Origin: Closterium sp. NIES-65
Lineage: Eukaryota; Streptophyta; Zygnematophyceae; Desmidiales; Closteriaceae
DNA: 64,000 nt
Reading direction: 5' to 3'
Assembly (NCBI GenBank): GCA_948144175.1
Contig: CANXME010000244.1
Coordinates: forward strand, 310,001 to 374,000
Shown: in pieces, positions 10,791-21,892 of the stretch
Layout of the letters: each line of letters begins with the position of its first letter
How positions within the stretch are numbered: position 1 is the first letter of the stretch
The notes under the pieces: model-generated
Database searches by the model: none
Told to the model about the DNA's origin: nothing
What the model saw: the letters and a program-made list of their open reading frames with translations, nothing else
Position numbers and translations under genes: made by a program

Positions 10791-13635
10791 ATGTTGCTCT
10801 CTCAGTTCAGAGCCATCCCAGCCAGCATCAAAAGGGTGAGGAGAACCCCGAGGCAGCAGCGAAGGAGGACTACGGAGAGAGTATGTGGGGCGCTATTGCG
10901 AGCGCGGCATTCTCCAATCCAACTTCGGCTACGGGGGAGTGTGATTGGCTCACCTTGCATCGGCGCATGGGGCATGTGGCCCTGCCCATCTTGCAGCAGC
11001 TAGTGAAGAATGAGATGGTTGCTGGCATACGTGTGAAGGGGGAGCCCAATGAGGTACTTGGCTGCCCGACGTGCATGCAAGCCAAGTTCACCCGATTCCC
11101 GTTCTCTAGTTCGGAGTCGACGGCTAAGGCACCGCCTGATGAGGTGGTGATGGACGTGGTGGGCCCCCTGAAGCTTGGAGCTGTTGGAGCTGAGTATTTT
11201 TTCACCGTTGTCGACGTTTACACCCGCATGACTTAGGTGTATGTGCTGGCCAAGAAGAGCGACGTGGCTGAAATGTTGAAGACGGATTGGTTCCCGATGG
11301 TGGAGGGGCAAGAAGACCGTCTAGTCAAGTCAATCTGCACCGATCGAGGGGGATAGTTCCTAAGCAAGGAGTTTGGGTTGTGGCTGAAGAAGAATGGTAT
11401 TCGGCACTCCCTCACCATGCCATACTCCCCTGCAATGAACGGCATCGCCAAGCGAGCGAATCGGACGATTACGGAGGCGGCACGCGGGTTGCTCATTGAA
11501 GCCGGGCTACCCGACTATTTCTGGCCTGATGCGGTGCGGAGCGCGTGTGTGGCCAAGAACAGAGTTTTGATGTGAGAATATGTTGTTTGTGTAGCCTGCA
11601 GTGGGTTTGCTATTTGTATCTTGCTGCTTGCTAGTTCATTCACTTCCTTCTCAATTCTGTTCGTGCACACAACCTAGCGTATACTTGGCGCGTCACTACT
11701 CTAGTGCTACTGTGGCCTAGGCTACTAAGCCTAGGCCGTGCTCCTACTATATCTGACATTTGACTCATGTGGGAGCACACAAATGGGTGCCCTATGTGGA
11801 GTAGCTTGGAAGAAAGCCAAAGGTGGATATGCTTCGGGTGTTCGGGTGCATGTGCATGGCGCTCGTGCCTAAGCATCTTCGGCACAACAAGCTTGGTGCC
11901 AAGGCGATATAGGCTGTGCACTTGGGCATGGCTCAAAACAGCAAAGGGTGGCTTTTTTTGGACCCATTCACCAAGAAGTTCTTGGTGAGAAGGGACTGCA
12001 AGTTTATGGAGAACTTCATGTACAAGGATAGGAAGGCGGAGAATGAGGCGAAGATAAGCGTGCGGTTTGAAGAGGTGAAGAGCACGTGGAGCTGCCTTTG
12101 GAGTTGAGCAGCGGCAGCACCACCACAAGGCAATCTTCCCTTGTGAATTGGGGGGGAGGAGGCCAGGGATGCAGAGGAAGTAGAGGAGGAGGTGCACCGA
12201 CACTTCCTTCCCGCACTACAAACGCTCCACGGTTCCGAGCCACACCGCAGCAACACCAAGGCCTTCAAGTCCCTGCAGCTGAGGAGGAAAGAAGGGGGAA
12301 GAGGAGAGTTCAACCCCCTAATAAGCTGACCTATGATGCACTGGGAATGCAAGGCAAGACAGCCCTGGCCGGAGCGGCAATGATGGTTGGAGACGACGAG
12401 GAGAGTGACTACGAGGAGTGTGCCTTCGCGTTCTTCTCTCCGGTGGAGATGCCGGGAGAACCAGCAACTCTCAAGGAGGCTTTGGAGAGTAGTGATGCTG
12501 AGGAGTGGAAGAAGGCCATGGAGAGTGAGCTGAAGAGCATCGAGGAGAATGACACATTTGAATTGGTGGAGCTACCGGAGGGGCGTACGGCGATAACGTC
12601 CAAGTGGCTCTTCAAAATCAAGTCGGATGCCGACGGCAAGATCGAGCGCTACAAGTCTAGGCTTGTAGCCAAGGGGTACCAGCAGAAGGAGAAGTTGGAC
12701 TTTAAGGAGCTGTTTGCCCCTGTGGTGAGGCCGACGACGCTGCGAACCCTATTCGCGGGAGCCGCCATCAAAGGATGGGTAGTAAAACAAATGGACATCG
12801 TAACGGCATTCCTTAACGGCATCCTTGAGGAGGAGATTTTTATGGCACAGCCAGAGGGGTTTGATGATGGTAGTGGCGGAGTGTGGAAGCTGAAGAAGGC
12901 CCTCTATGGGCTGAAGCAGGCCCCTAGGCAATGGTACATGAAGTTGCGCGAAGTGTTGGAGGAGATCGCCTTTACTCCCTCAACGGCCGATCACTCCTTG
13001 TTCATGCTTGGCGAGGGGGAGCAGAGGAGCTTCATGGTGGTTTATGTGGATGACATTCTCATATTCTCACCCTCCTCTGACCTTGTGAAGGAGGTGATGC
13101 TGAAGCTGCATGACAAGTTCAAGTGTAAGTCCCTTGGTGACGTGAACTTCTACCTTGGGCTCCACATCGAACGAGACGTGGAGAAGCGGAGCATGCGAGT
13201 GCACCAACGGAAGTACCTGGAGGCGCTGGCCGCCAACTTCGGCCAGTGTGAAGGTCATGTGGCTACTCCCTTTCCCTCTGGGTTCAAGTGTGTGAAGGGG
13301 CCAGAGGAGGAGAGCATTGGAGAAGAGGAGAGGCGCCGTTTTTACTCGTTGGTGGGCAGCCTCATGTATGCGGCGGTAAACACCTGACAGGACGTCACGT
13401 TTGCTACCGAGCAGCTTGCTAGGGTTGTGCAATGCCCTAATGAGGAGCAGGTAGCTGCTGGAATGAGGGTGGCCAAGTATCTTGGCCAAACACCGATTGT
13501 TGGGCTGCAATACTCGGCGGTGGCACAAAGGCGCCAAAAGGGCGCGGATGGTGTTGAACCCGGGCGTTTGTTCCTCACCGCCTGCTCGGATGCGTCATAT
13601 GCATCGGAACCAGAGGACATGACAAGTAGGGGCGG
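10791..13635 (+). pseudogene. copia C fragment (integrase to RNase H), Tnt1-like, related to D
   Basis: Plus-strand copia pol fossil without LTRs. It has a GAG-pre-integrase block (WLTLHRRMGHV, about 10945) with a CPTCMQAKFTRFPF zinc/linker block, integrase (VVMDVVGPLKL near 11150; PYSPAMNGIAKRANR near 11420), then reverse transcriptase (SRLVAKGYQQKEKLDF near 12655; VKQMDIVTAFLNG near 12785; LYGLKQAPRQWY near 12905; YVDDILIFS near 13045) and the start of RNase H (ACSDASYAS near 13585). It resembles D more than the TGTCA-LTR copia family. A solo LTR sits inside it at 11571-11758. It is cut at the right by the leader of element E. Several breaks. Confidence 0.88.
11571..11758 (+). repeat. Solo LTR with perfect TSD, M-related
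   Basis: 188-bp insertion with TG...CA ends (TGTGAGAATATG...ATCTGACA), flanked by perfect 5-bp duplications TTTGA (11566-11570 and 11759-11763). It interrupts the integrase part of copia C at a point where relatives are continuous. Its 3' third has the palindromic run CCTAGGCTACTAAGCCTAGG, also found near the 3' end of the LTRs of element M (45725-45955, 46998-47242), which suggests a related family. No internal region is present, so it is a solo LTR, normally formed by LTR-LTR recombination. Confidence 0.9.
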
Positions 13636-13979
13636 CGATGGGGCCGCGTAGGGAGAGAGGCGGCGACGGGGCCGCTAGGGGTGGCGACGGGGCCGCGTAG
13701 GGGCGGCGACAAGGCCGCTAGGGGCCGCTAGGGGCCTGGAAGGGCGGCGAATAAGGCGCGCCTCGGGTAGGAGGGACTAACGCTCCGGGCAGAAAAAAAA
13801 AAATCAGTGGTGGGCCCAAGGAAGCGTTCCCAGTAGGGAACCTGCTCTATACCATGTGAAGAAACGAGGAATGAATGAACTAGCACAATGTTCGGTACAA
13901 GTAGGAAACCCTAGGAAATTGTACCCCATAATGTCTACCCCACTATAGCCTAGACAAGATATATGATATCAGTTTGACA
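13636..13979 (-). mobile_element. copia E, 5' end only (leader plus 5' LTR)
   Basis: Remnant of a minus-strand copia. It has a 125-bp 5' LTR (13855-13979, minus strand TGTCAAACTGATATC...TCTTCACA), a primer-binding site TGGTATAGAGCAGG just inside it, and a GC-rich leader of GGCGACGGGGCCGC units running to about 13636. There it abuts the end of copia C, with short shared G/C sequence at the junction. No gag or pol remains. The LTR's outer edge abuts the RNase H region of copia F at 13980, and F homology begins right there, so E inserted into F. The expected duplication on this side is ACAAC. Confidence 0.85.
13855..13979 (-). repeat. 5' LTR of copia E
   Basis: 125 bp with TG...CA ends, next to a tRNA-iMet-like primer-binding site. 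It shares the TGTCAAA start and the CTACCCCACTATAGCCTA-type block with LTRs A, G, H and J. The partner 3' LTR is not in the window. Confidence 0.85.
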
Positions 13980-14018
13980 ACAACTAGAGGTGAGAATAAA
14001 AGACGAGCGTGTAGACGG

Positions 14019-15470
14019 TTAAGAAACAGAGCCAGAGCCAAGGCTGAATGTGTAACCCTGTGACGACTGCAGCGTAGCTAGGTCATCAACCCAAGAAGCG
14101 TCTGAGTGCTCAGTGAGGACAACTAGACTCTGCCCTCCAAGCACAAGCCCCATGCCCGATGTACTGCACAAGTAGCGCAGTACCCTCTTCGCAGCATCGA
14201 AGTGCACCTTTCGATGCCTACCAGGAGCCACGTAGCGTGCCAGAAGGCCAAGAGGGTGCGCAAGGTCAGGACGAGTGCAGGTCAACTGGTACATGAGGCA
14301 ACCCACTAGCTCTGGATATGGACCACTCGAATCTATGGACTCGTCCGAATGTGGAGCTGAGAGCGAGTGACCTGTAGCCAGGGGAGTGGACTATGGCGAG
14401 GACCAAGTGAAGCCGAAGCGCTGAAGGACCTACTGCGCCATGTGTGACTGAGTCAGTGTGATGGTGCGCCATGCTCTGTTCCGCGTGATTTGCAGGCCAA
14501 GGTAACTGCGCAGATCACCCAGGTCTGTGCACGTGTGTCTCTTCTGCAGCTCCAACTTCACAAGGGCGAGAGCCTCAGTGTCAGCAGTGGCAAAGACAAA
14601 TTTGTCAACGTACATGAGGATGTAGAACGGCGGCAACGAAGTGTCGGTGCGTAGAAAGAGCGACGGGTCAGCAGTGGAAGGTGCAAACACAAGAGCCGCA
14701 AGTGTCGTCCTCAGTGTGTCGTGCCACTCACGAGGCGCCTGACGGAGACCGTAGACTAGCCGGCGAAGGCTCCACTAGGTACCAGGAGGGAACGACCCAG
14801 AGAAACCAGGTGGGCAGCGCAGCCAGATCTCCTCGTGCGGACTGCCCTGTAAGAACGTTGTGTTGAAGTCCAGGGAGTGAAGCTCGTAGTCACGCTGAGC
14901 GGCAACGTGCAGCAGCACCCGAAGAGTAGTCATCTTTGGGGTGGAGGAGAAGATCTGGAAGAAGTCAACTCGCTGTCGCTGACTGAAGCCCCGTGCAACG
15001 TAACGAGCCTTGAAGACAGGCGGAGAACCCGGCGGCCGCTTCACCCTGAAAATCCACATGCCATCGACTACCTTCGACCCAGGAGGGGGAACTGCGTCGA
15101 CTTAAGTGCCTATAAACATCGAGGATGCCATCTGTGCGTCCTGCCACTGAAAGGAGTAATTACCCGCGATCGCCTCAGCGTAAGAGCGCGGGGTCGGGAT
15201 GTCTGGAGCTTTCGGATCTTCCTTAGGGGCAAGCAGCATGGCCACGAGATGAGGCGCAGCGGCTGCAAGACACTCAAAGTCCTCCTGCGTGTCCTCAAGG
15301 ACGTCCGTGCCAAGAGCACACTCATCCCCAACGGACGGAGGACAAACTGATTAGACTCAGCAACAAGACTAGCAGCTAAGTCGAGATGACAGGCAGCAGC
15401 AAAGTCAGCAAGCTTAGAGACTAAGGCAGACGCAGCAGCAGACTCAAACGACGGGTCAGTGACAACAGCA
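14019..15470 (-). pseudogene. copia F RT and RNase H remnant
   Basis: Decayed minus-strand pol. Recognisable blocks: pre-RT TDPSFESAAASALV; the RT opening MWIFRVKRPPGSPPVF; GFSQRQRVDFFQIFS; LHSLDFNTTFLQGS; RCPPGFSGSF; a palm block with YVDKFVFATAD in place of the usual YVDDLVFATAD; TITLTQSHMAQ; the connection TCTRPDLAHPLGLLARYVAPG; and RNase H TEHSDASWVDDLAT. The family normally supplies RT/RNase H for copying the element's RNA into DNA. This copy is a fossil with several breaks. Confidence 0.85.
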
Positions 15471-15479
15471 GCAGTAGCA

Positions 15480-16200
15480 CGAGCAGTAGCACGAGCAGTA
15501 GGGTGGATCGGATCGGGTAGGGTGGATCGGCTCGGCCAGGGCGGCACAGGCAGCAGGGCGCGCGCAGTGCAGGGCAGCAGGGCGCGACACGCATGTTGCA
15601 GTAGGGCGTGACGCGCGGGCTGCAGCAGAGCGCGACGCGCGAGGCAGCAGCGTGCGACTCGCGGGCTGCCGTAGGGCGCGACGCGCGGGGCAGCAGGGCG
15701 CGAGACGCGGGCTGCAGCAGAGCACGACGCGCGGGGCAGCAGCGCGCGACTCGCGGGCTGCCTTAGAGCATGACGCGCGGGGAAGTAGCGCGCGACGCGC
15801 GGGCTGCCGTAAGGCGCGACGCGCAGGGCAGCAGCGCGGGCGTAGGGCAGGGCGCTGGCGCAGGGCACGGCGCAGGCGCAGGGCAGGGCGCTGGCGTAGG
15901 GCAGGGCGCTGGCACAGGGCAGGGCGCTGGCGCAGGGCAAGGCGCTGGCGCAGGGCAGGGCAGGGCAGGGCGTTGGCACAGGGCAGGGCGCTGGCGCAGG
16001 GCAGGGCGCTGGCGCACGGCAGGGCGCTGTCGCAGGGCGAGGCGCTGGCGCAGGGCAAGGCGCTGGCGCATGGCAGGGCGCTAGCGCAGGGCAGGGCGCT
16101 AGCGCTGGGCAGGGCACGCGCTGACAGTGCAGCGCAGGGCAGGGCGTGGGGTGACGCGGTAACCGTAGTCGATCACTAGGTAATGGTAGGCCTGAAAAAA
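15480..16200 (-). repeat. GC-rich tandem-repeat leader of copia F
   Basis: Two arrays. About 15590-15840 has units around GGGCTGCCGTAGGGCGCGACGCGC. About 15840-16110 has 12-bp units GGGCAGGGCGCTGGCGCA, repeated imperfectly. Both strands stay open for long stretches (Arg/Ala/Gly or Pro/Cys/Ala-rich); these frames are repeat artefacts. The array ends at a poly-A/primer-binding region just inside the LTR. Confidence 0.75.
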
Positions 16201-16234
16201 AAAACGGTCCTACGGACCTAGTGCTCTAAAACCA

Positions 16235-16358
16235 TGTCAGAATCAACGAGCAGGAATGGTTGCATTGAATGAGTTGTGGGTACAAGTACTAACCATAATA
16301 TTCGGTTGTACCCCAAATGGGCTAGCCTACATAGAACTAGCACAAATACAGTTTGACA
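16235..16358 (-). repeat. 5' LTR of copia F
   Basis: 124 bp, TG...CA ends (minus strand TGTCAAACTGTATTTG...GATTCTGACA), with a degenerate tRNA-Met-type primer-binding site inside it. Its outer edge at 16358 meets 45 bp of unassigned DNA that precedes element G. Confidence 0.82.
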
Positions 16359-16403
16359 AAAACAACAAATTTTGCAAAATATATCCTCTCCCCACAACCC
16401 CAA
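16359..16403. other. Unassigned target DNA left of copia G
   Basis: 45 bp of AT-rich sequence between the outer edge of F's LTR and the left LTR of G. Its last five bases, CCCAA, are repeated at 29576-29580, so this is the left half of G's insertion target. The right half is 29576-30204. No feature is recognisable in it. Confidence 0.7.
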
Positions 16404-16528
16404 TGTGAAGAAAGAGGAATGACTGAACTCGCAAGGAGATGGGTACAAGTAAGAAAACCTAGCAGTGTTGTACCCAATTTAGTCTACCCCACTACAGCCT
16501 ACACAGAATATGTCATATATGTTTCACC
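16404..16528 (-). repeat. 3' LTR of copia G
   Basis: 125 bp, matched by 29451-29575. Its inner border is flanked by the polypurine tract CCCCCACTTTGCCTATGGGGG (minus strand; given here as a 21-base region at about 16531-16551) and its outer border by target duplication CCCAA. Confidence 0.9.
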
Positions 16529-16761
16529 CACCCCCATAGGCAAAGTGGGGGAGAAAAAGAGGTCACAAGACCAGTCAAGCGAAGCAAGGCAAGCTCAGGG
16601 TGGATCACAACATCACCACACAATCTGAGCGCAAGCACAGGGCCACAAGGCCTGTTCACTTGCAGAGTTATATATCAAGGTGAACAAGCAAGACAGTGAT
16701 CTCAACCTAGCAAGGGTAAGCATGCAATTGCAGGTATATATAGATTATAGTACAAGCAAAG

Positions 16762-19700
16762 TCAAGAAGTGAGCAAGTGAGGCCAAGTAGGCACAAGACC
16801 TAGCATCGTACAAAAGCGCTGATGATCACAAGGCTGAAGTGCCTTGGTAAAGATATCAGCAGTGTTGGCCCGAGAGGCCAAGTAAGCAAGGCGCAGCTGA
16901 CCACACTGCTGCAGCTCACAAGCTAGGAAGTAGCGAAGAGCAATGTGCTTCGTTCTGTGCTCCAGTCTATGCTCTTGACACAAGGCCAGCATGGCCTTGT
17001 TGTCTACATCCAGAACTGGAGGAGAACGAGGCGGCTCTCCCACGTCAGTCAACAAGCAAGTGAGCCAACGTAACTCCTATGCAGCCATGCACCCTGCATA
17101 GATCTCAGCCTCACAGCTGCAGCTGAGAAGAGAAGACGAGCGGGTAGACCGCCACAAAACAGAGCCGGAACCAAGGCTGAAGGTGTAACCCTGTGACGAC
17201 CGCTGCGTAGCCAGGTCGTCAACCCAAGACGCGCCTGAGTGACCAGTGAGGACCATTGAGCTCCGCCCTCCAAGCACGAGCCCCATGCCTGACGTACTGC
17301 ACAAGTAGTGCAACACCCTCTTTGCAACAGCCATGTGCTCTGGTTGGTGTCTCCCAGGAGCAACATAGCGTGCCAAGATGCTAAGAGGGTATGCCAGGTC
17401 AGGTCGAGTGCAGGTAATCAGGTACATGAGGCAGCCAACAAGCTCTGGGTATGAGCCAGTCGGCTCGATGGACTCATCCGGAGGCAGAGCTGAGAGCGAG
17501 TGGCGAGTAGACAGAGGAGTGGTCTGAAGCGAGGAGTACGTGAAGTCGAAGCGTTGAATGACCTGCTGTACCATGTGTGACTGAGTTAGGGTAATGGTGC
17601 GCCGTGCTCTGTCTCGGGTGATCTGCAAGCCAAGATAGCTACGCCGTTCACCTTGGTCTGTGCACGTGTGTCTCTCTTACAGCTCGGACTTTACGTGGGC
17701 GAGTCCAGCAGTCTCAGCAGTAGCAATGACCAAGTCGTCGACGTACACGAGGATGTAGAACGGCGTCAGCGAAGTGTCGGTGCGTAGAAACAACGACGGG
17801 TCAGCTTTTGAAGGAGCAAACCCAAGAGCCGCAAGCGTAGTCCCCAGTGTGTCGTGCCACACACGGGGCGCCTGGCGGAGACCGTAGACTGGCCGCCGGA
17901 GGCTCCAACGGGTACCATGAGGAAACGACCCAGTCAAGCCAGGTGGGCGGCGCAGCCAAATCTCCTCGTGCAGGCTGCCCTATAGGAAAGCAGTGCTGAA
18001 GTCAAGAGAGTGAAGCTCGTAGTCGCGCTGAACAGCTATGTGTAGTAGCACCCAAAGAGTGGTCATCTTTGAGGTGGGAGAAAAGGTCTGAAATTAGTCA
18101 ACTCCTTGCCGCTGACTGAAGCCTCGAGCCACGTAACGTGCCTTGAAGACAGGCGGAGAACCCCGGCGGCCGCTTCATTATGAAAATCCACATGCCACTG
18201 ACAATGTTCGACCCAGGAGGGGGAACCTTGTCGATGTAGGTGCCTGTGGACTTCCATGAAGCCATCTCTGCGTCCATGGCTGACTGCCACTGAGAGGAGC
18301 AGAGACCCTCTATGGCCTCTGCGTAAGAGCGCGGAGTCGGGATGTCTGGTGCATCCGGGTCTCCCTCAGGGGCAACTAGCAAGGACACGAGATCAGGTAA
18401 AGCAGCAACAAAACACTGGAACTCCTCTTGCGTGCCCTATAGGACGTCCGTTGCTAAGAGCACACTCACCCCCGACGGACGTAGGACAGACAGACTCAGA
18501 CTCAGCAACAAGACTAGCGGCGTAGTCTAGACGACACTAAGCAGCGAAGTCGACAAGCTCAGCAACTAAGGCAGACGCAGTAGTGGACTTAAGGGAAGGG
18601 TCACTAACTACAGTAGCAAGGAGATGCGTGATAGTAGGACTGACAGCACAAAGGGAGTGAGACTCCGGGTCAGCAAGAGTAGGAAGAGAGGACTATGGAG
18701 GAGATGGCAAAGGGACACGGAGTGGAGCAGTTGAAGGCCGCAGTGCCATCAGGTGCGTGCCTGGGACCGTAGGAGGACGCTGACGCGGAACACGACGACT
18801 AGTGCGAGCAGCACGAACAGGCGACGCAGGATAAGACGCTGGCTCACGACGCTCAGCAAGACCTCCAGTAGGACCAGTGTACGTAGAAGGAGCACGCAGT
18901 GGGGAGGAGGGCTGTAATTGTGACTCGGACAGGACAGGCGGTGGACACTCTAAGGAAGGAGCAGGACCAGTAGAGGGCGGAAGACCAAGAACCTGCTCAA
19001 GGAGCGGAATGAAGTACCGCCGTGGCCGCACAGCACCTCCAGAACCAGCAGGGACAGCACCAGCACCCGTAGCGTCAGCTCCGACGCCAGCAGATCCACC
19101 AGCTCTTGTAGCAGCACCAGCCGCTCCAGTAGCGCCAACTCCAGCACCCTGAGGAGCACTGGCTCCTGCAGCACCTCCAGAAGCTCCCGCTCTAGCAGTA
19201 CCGCTAGCTCTTGCATCGCCAGCAACTCCAGTACCTCCAGTACGAGCACCTCCGGGACCCGTGGTGCTAGCACCAGCAAGGACAGCACCAGCTCCGCCAG
19301 TGTCAGCTCCAACAGCTCCAGCAGCACCACCATTTGCTCCAGTAGCGCCAACTCCAGCACCAATAGGAGCACCGGCTCCAGCAGCACCTCCAGCTCTAGC
19401 ACCTCCAGCAGCACCTCCAGCAGCTCCAGCTCCAGTCGCACCACCAGGCCCGGTAGCTCCAATACCTCCAGTACGAGCACCTCCGGGACCTGTGGCTCCA
19501 GAACGTCAAGTAGCCCCAGCAACAGAAGGACCTCCTGCCGCTGCAGAACCTCCAGCGCCGGAAGCACCACCAGCTTCAGCAGCATGGCGCCAGCGCCTAG
19601 CAAACCACTCGCGCAGCTACTGCAGAGAGAGTGGCTCCCGCCGGGACGAAGCAGCTGAAGGACCTCCAAGCCCAGCACCACCGGGCACCGCACCCCCAGA

Positions 19701-20780
19701 CTCAGCAACCCCAGGCTCAGCACCCCCAGACTCAGCACCCCCAGTCCCAGCACCCCCACGCTCCGCACGCACAGGCTCAGCACCCCCAGACTCGGCACCT
19801 GCAGACTCAGCACCCCTAGCAGCACCAAAGCAAAAGCTACCTCGACAGGCTTCACTGCGTCTACTTGGGACACACCTGAGGGGGCACGACCCTGGGGAGG
19901 GGATCTACCGGGGGGGACCGGGCGTGACGAAGAGTGGCGGGGGGGGAAGGAGAGCAGTGCGATAGGGGAAGAGACGGTAGTAGGGAACCGAGTCGTCAAA
20001 CGTGACGTCTTGAGAGGAAAGAACACGGTGCGAGGTGGGGTGGTAAAATTGCCAACCAGGCGCGTCAGGGGTGGAGCCAAGGAAGACGCAAGGAACAGCA
20101 CGGGAGGACAGCTTGTCCGCAAACAAGTCGCGGACGAAAGCTCGAGATCTCCAGACACGGAAGGAAGACGCATCGCCAACCTTCCCCGTCCACCGCAGAG
20201 GTCTCCGGCATGGAGACCCGGGGCTGAAGGTTGATCTGATGCGCCGCGTACTGAACGGCCACAGAAATTGGGGAGCAGCCGCATGGATCATGGACGTACG
20301 AGCAACGTCCAAGACCATGCCAATGCGGTGCTCAGCAATCCCATATTTTTGTGGAGAGGCCGGAAGCGTGAACGTCTGGCGAATGCCCTCCGCCCGACAA
20401 AAGGCTCGTAGAAGGTCGGAGGAATACTCTCCACCCCTATCAGAGTGCCGACGCAAAACAGGAAAGTCCAAGCTGAAACTCTCTCTGAGCTGGAGACGAG
20501 CAGCGCCGATCCGGTCGATCAACACCTCAGTGACCTCACCCTTGCGGCGCAAGGGGAAGACTGTAGTGTAACGCAAGTACTCGTCAACCACTTGCAAGTA
20601 GTAACGCTCATGACCCTGTCCACGGACACGGGAGGGGCCCCACATGTCCATGTGGAGAGTCTGCAGCGGAGCCTCTGTCGGAGGAAACTCGGAGGAGTGA
20701 GGAGCGGCGCTTTGCCGCCCCTCCACGCAGGGAACGCAGGTAGGGGCAGGCCCCGGAGGAAGGGGAGGGAGGGACCGAGG
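16762..20780 (-). pseudogene. copia G integrase, linker, RT and RNase H
   Basis: Left half of G's pol. Integrase core blocks TLHMDMWGPSRVRGQGHERY, RHSDRGGEYSS and KYGIAEHRIGMV lie at 20300-20660. The Ser/Ala/Pro linker with GGAE-type repeats is at about 19680-19830. RT runs from about 18400 to 17500 with GSFPHGTRW, YVDDLVIATAE (about 17735) and TITLTQSHMVQQ. RNase H has SGASWVDDLATQRSSQGY, CEAEIYAG and VDNKAMLALCQEHRLEHRTK at 16760-17370. Homology to the rest of G stops at 20780, the insertion point of D, and resumes at 27260. Decayed, with several breaks. Confidence 0.88.
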
Positions 20781-21658
20781 TGTTGTGTGATGCAATCATA
20801 TGCATTCACGTCTGTCTGCCTCCCATCATATGTTCGTGCGTTGCATGCGTGGTGTGAGCGTGTGCAAGAATTTGTGTTTTTATGTGGTTTGATTTTTCTG
20901 AGTGTGTGTGAATGTTATTTCGCTTGAGCAGATATCTGAAGTGACTCCTCTGCTCAAGAGCTTTCCGACGAACCAAGTATCGCTTCAATCGGAGCACGAA
21001 CAAGAAAGTTACGAACGTTGGAGTCCGTATGCTTTTGATATTTGGTTGTGGTGACTATGGGAAGTTGTGGGGTTGACTCAATATGGGGTACAGACTTTTG
21101 GGGGTTGGGAAATTCGTCAACATCACTGTAGATGCTGCCAAGTGGTTGGGAGAAACCAAACCAGGTTGGCAAGTGTGGCCAAGGTGGGTTAAGGTGGATA
21201 GCATGGGTTGGGAAAGTGACAAAAGTGAAAGCAGGGTTGCCTATGGAGAGGGGAATTGTGTGGCATGGGGTTTCCTTGGTTGGGGATTGTCTTGGGACCT
21301 TCCCTCTCGTCCTCCTCATCCCATCCCACCTGGTTTATTGCTACTCTAACTCTCTTGTGTAGTAATTGTGAACTTGTGTGAGAACTTTGTGATTGAGTTA
21401 AGATTCTATGGCAGCATACCCCCTAGTGCGCCGAAATTGATAACTCAAGAAATACTTCATCTTTTCGTATGATTCAACTTGGAAATTGTAGCCAGGGACT
21501 AGCGCTACAACATATGTAACGTTCGTGAAGTTTAAACAGTGCACCTTTTGTTGACGGCGTTTCTTGTGAAGTCGACGTTTCTGTCCAGAATTCTAAGCCA
21601 ACGATTTTGAGAATTTTAGCCACCTAATCTTCGTAGACTCCATCCTTAGTCTCTAACA
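20781..21658 (+). repeat. 5' LTR of copia D
   Basis: Starts TGTTGTGTGATGC and ends CTCTAACA. It is followed at 21661 by the tRNA-iMet primer-binding site TGGTATCAGAGC. An 88-codon open frame at 21083-21349 appears in both LTRs; I take it as incidental. Confidence 0.95.
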
Positions 21659-21892
21659 AGTGGTATCAGAGCTGATTAAGCACCTTGTGGGGAGTCTAAT
21701 GAAGTGTGAAGACCCTCCTAGACCCACCATGGCCTGTGGGCGTGCCTAAGTGGAGTTCCGGAGGTTGGATGTGACTTCCGCTAAGGGGAAACTCTGCCGA
21801 AATTTCGTTGGCACCGACACTAGTGAAAATATTGTGGGACTTCGGTGTGGACAGCAAAGGGGGAGCTGAAATTGTGATTGGGAGCAGAGAAG

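Larger units (their letters stand above)
13980..16358 (-). mobile_element. copia F, internally deleted
   Basis: Minus-strand copia remnant. From 16358 downward: 124-bp 5' LTR (16235-16358), primer-binding region TGGTTTTAGAGCA, GC-rich leader (about 15480-16200), pre-RT linker (about 15110-15470), RT (RVKRPPGSPPVFKARYVARGF start near 15059; YVDKFVFA-like block near 14600) and RNase H up to 13980. Gag, protease and integrase are missing: the leader passes directly into the TDPSFESAAASALV-type pre-RT block. The 3' end is lost at the junction with E. Several breaks. F is older than E. Confidence 0.82.

Noticed and set aside
21083-21349. 88-codon frame in both LTRs of D
   Set aside because: It is kept in both only because the LTRs are about 97% alike; it lies in the LTR with no recognised motif. 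A conserved frame across the family could change this view.
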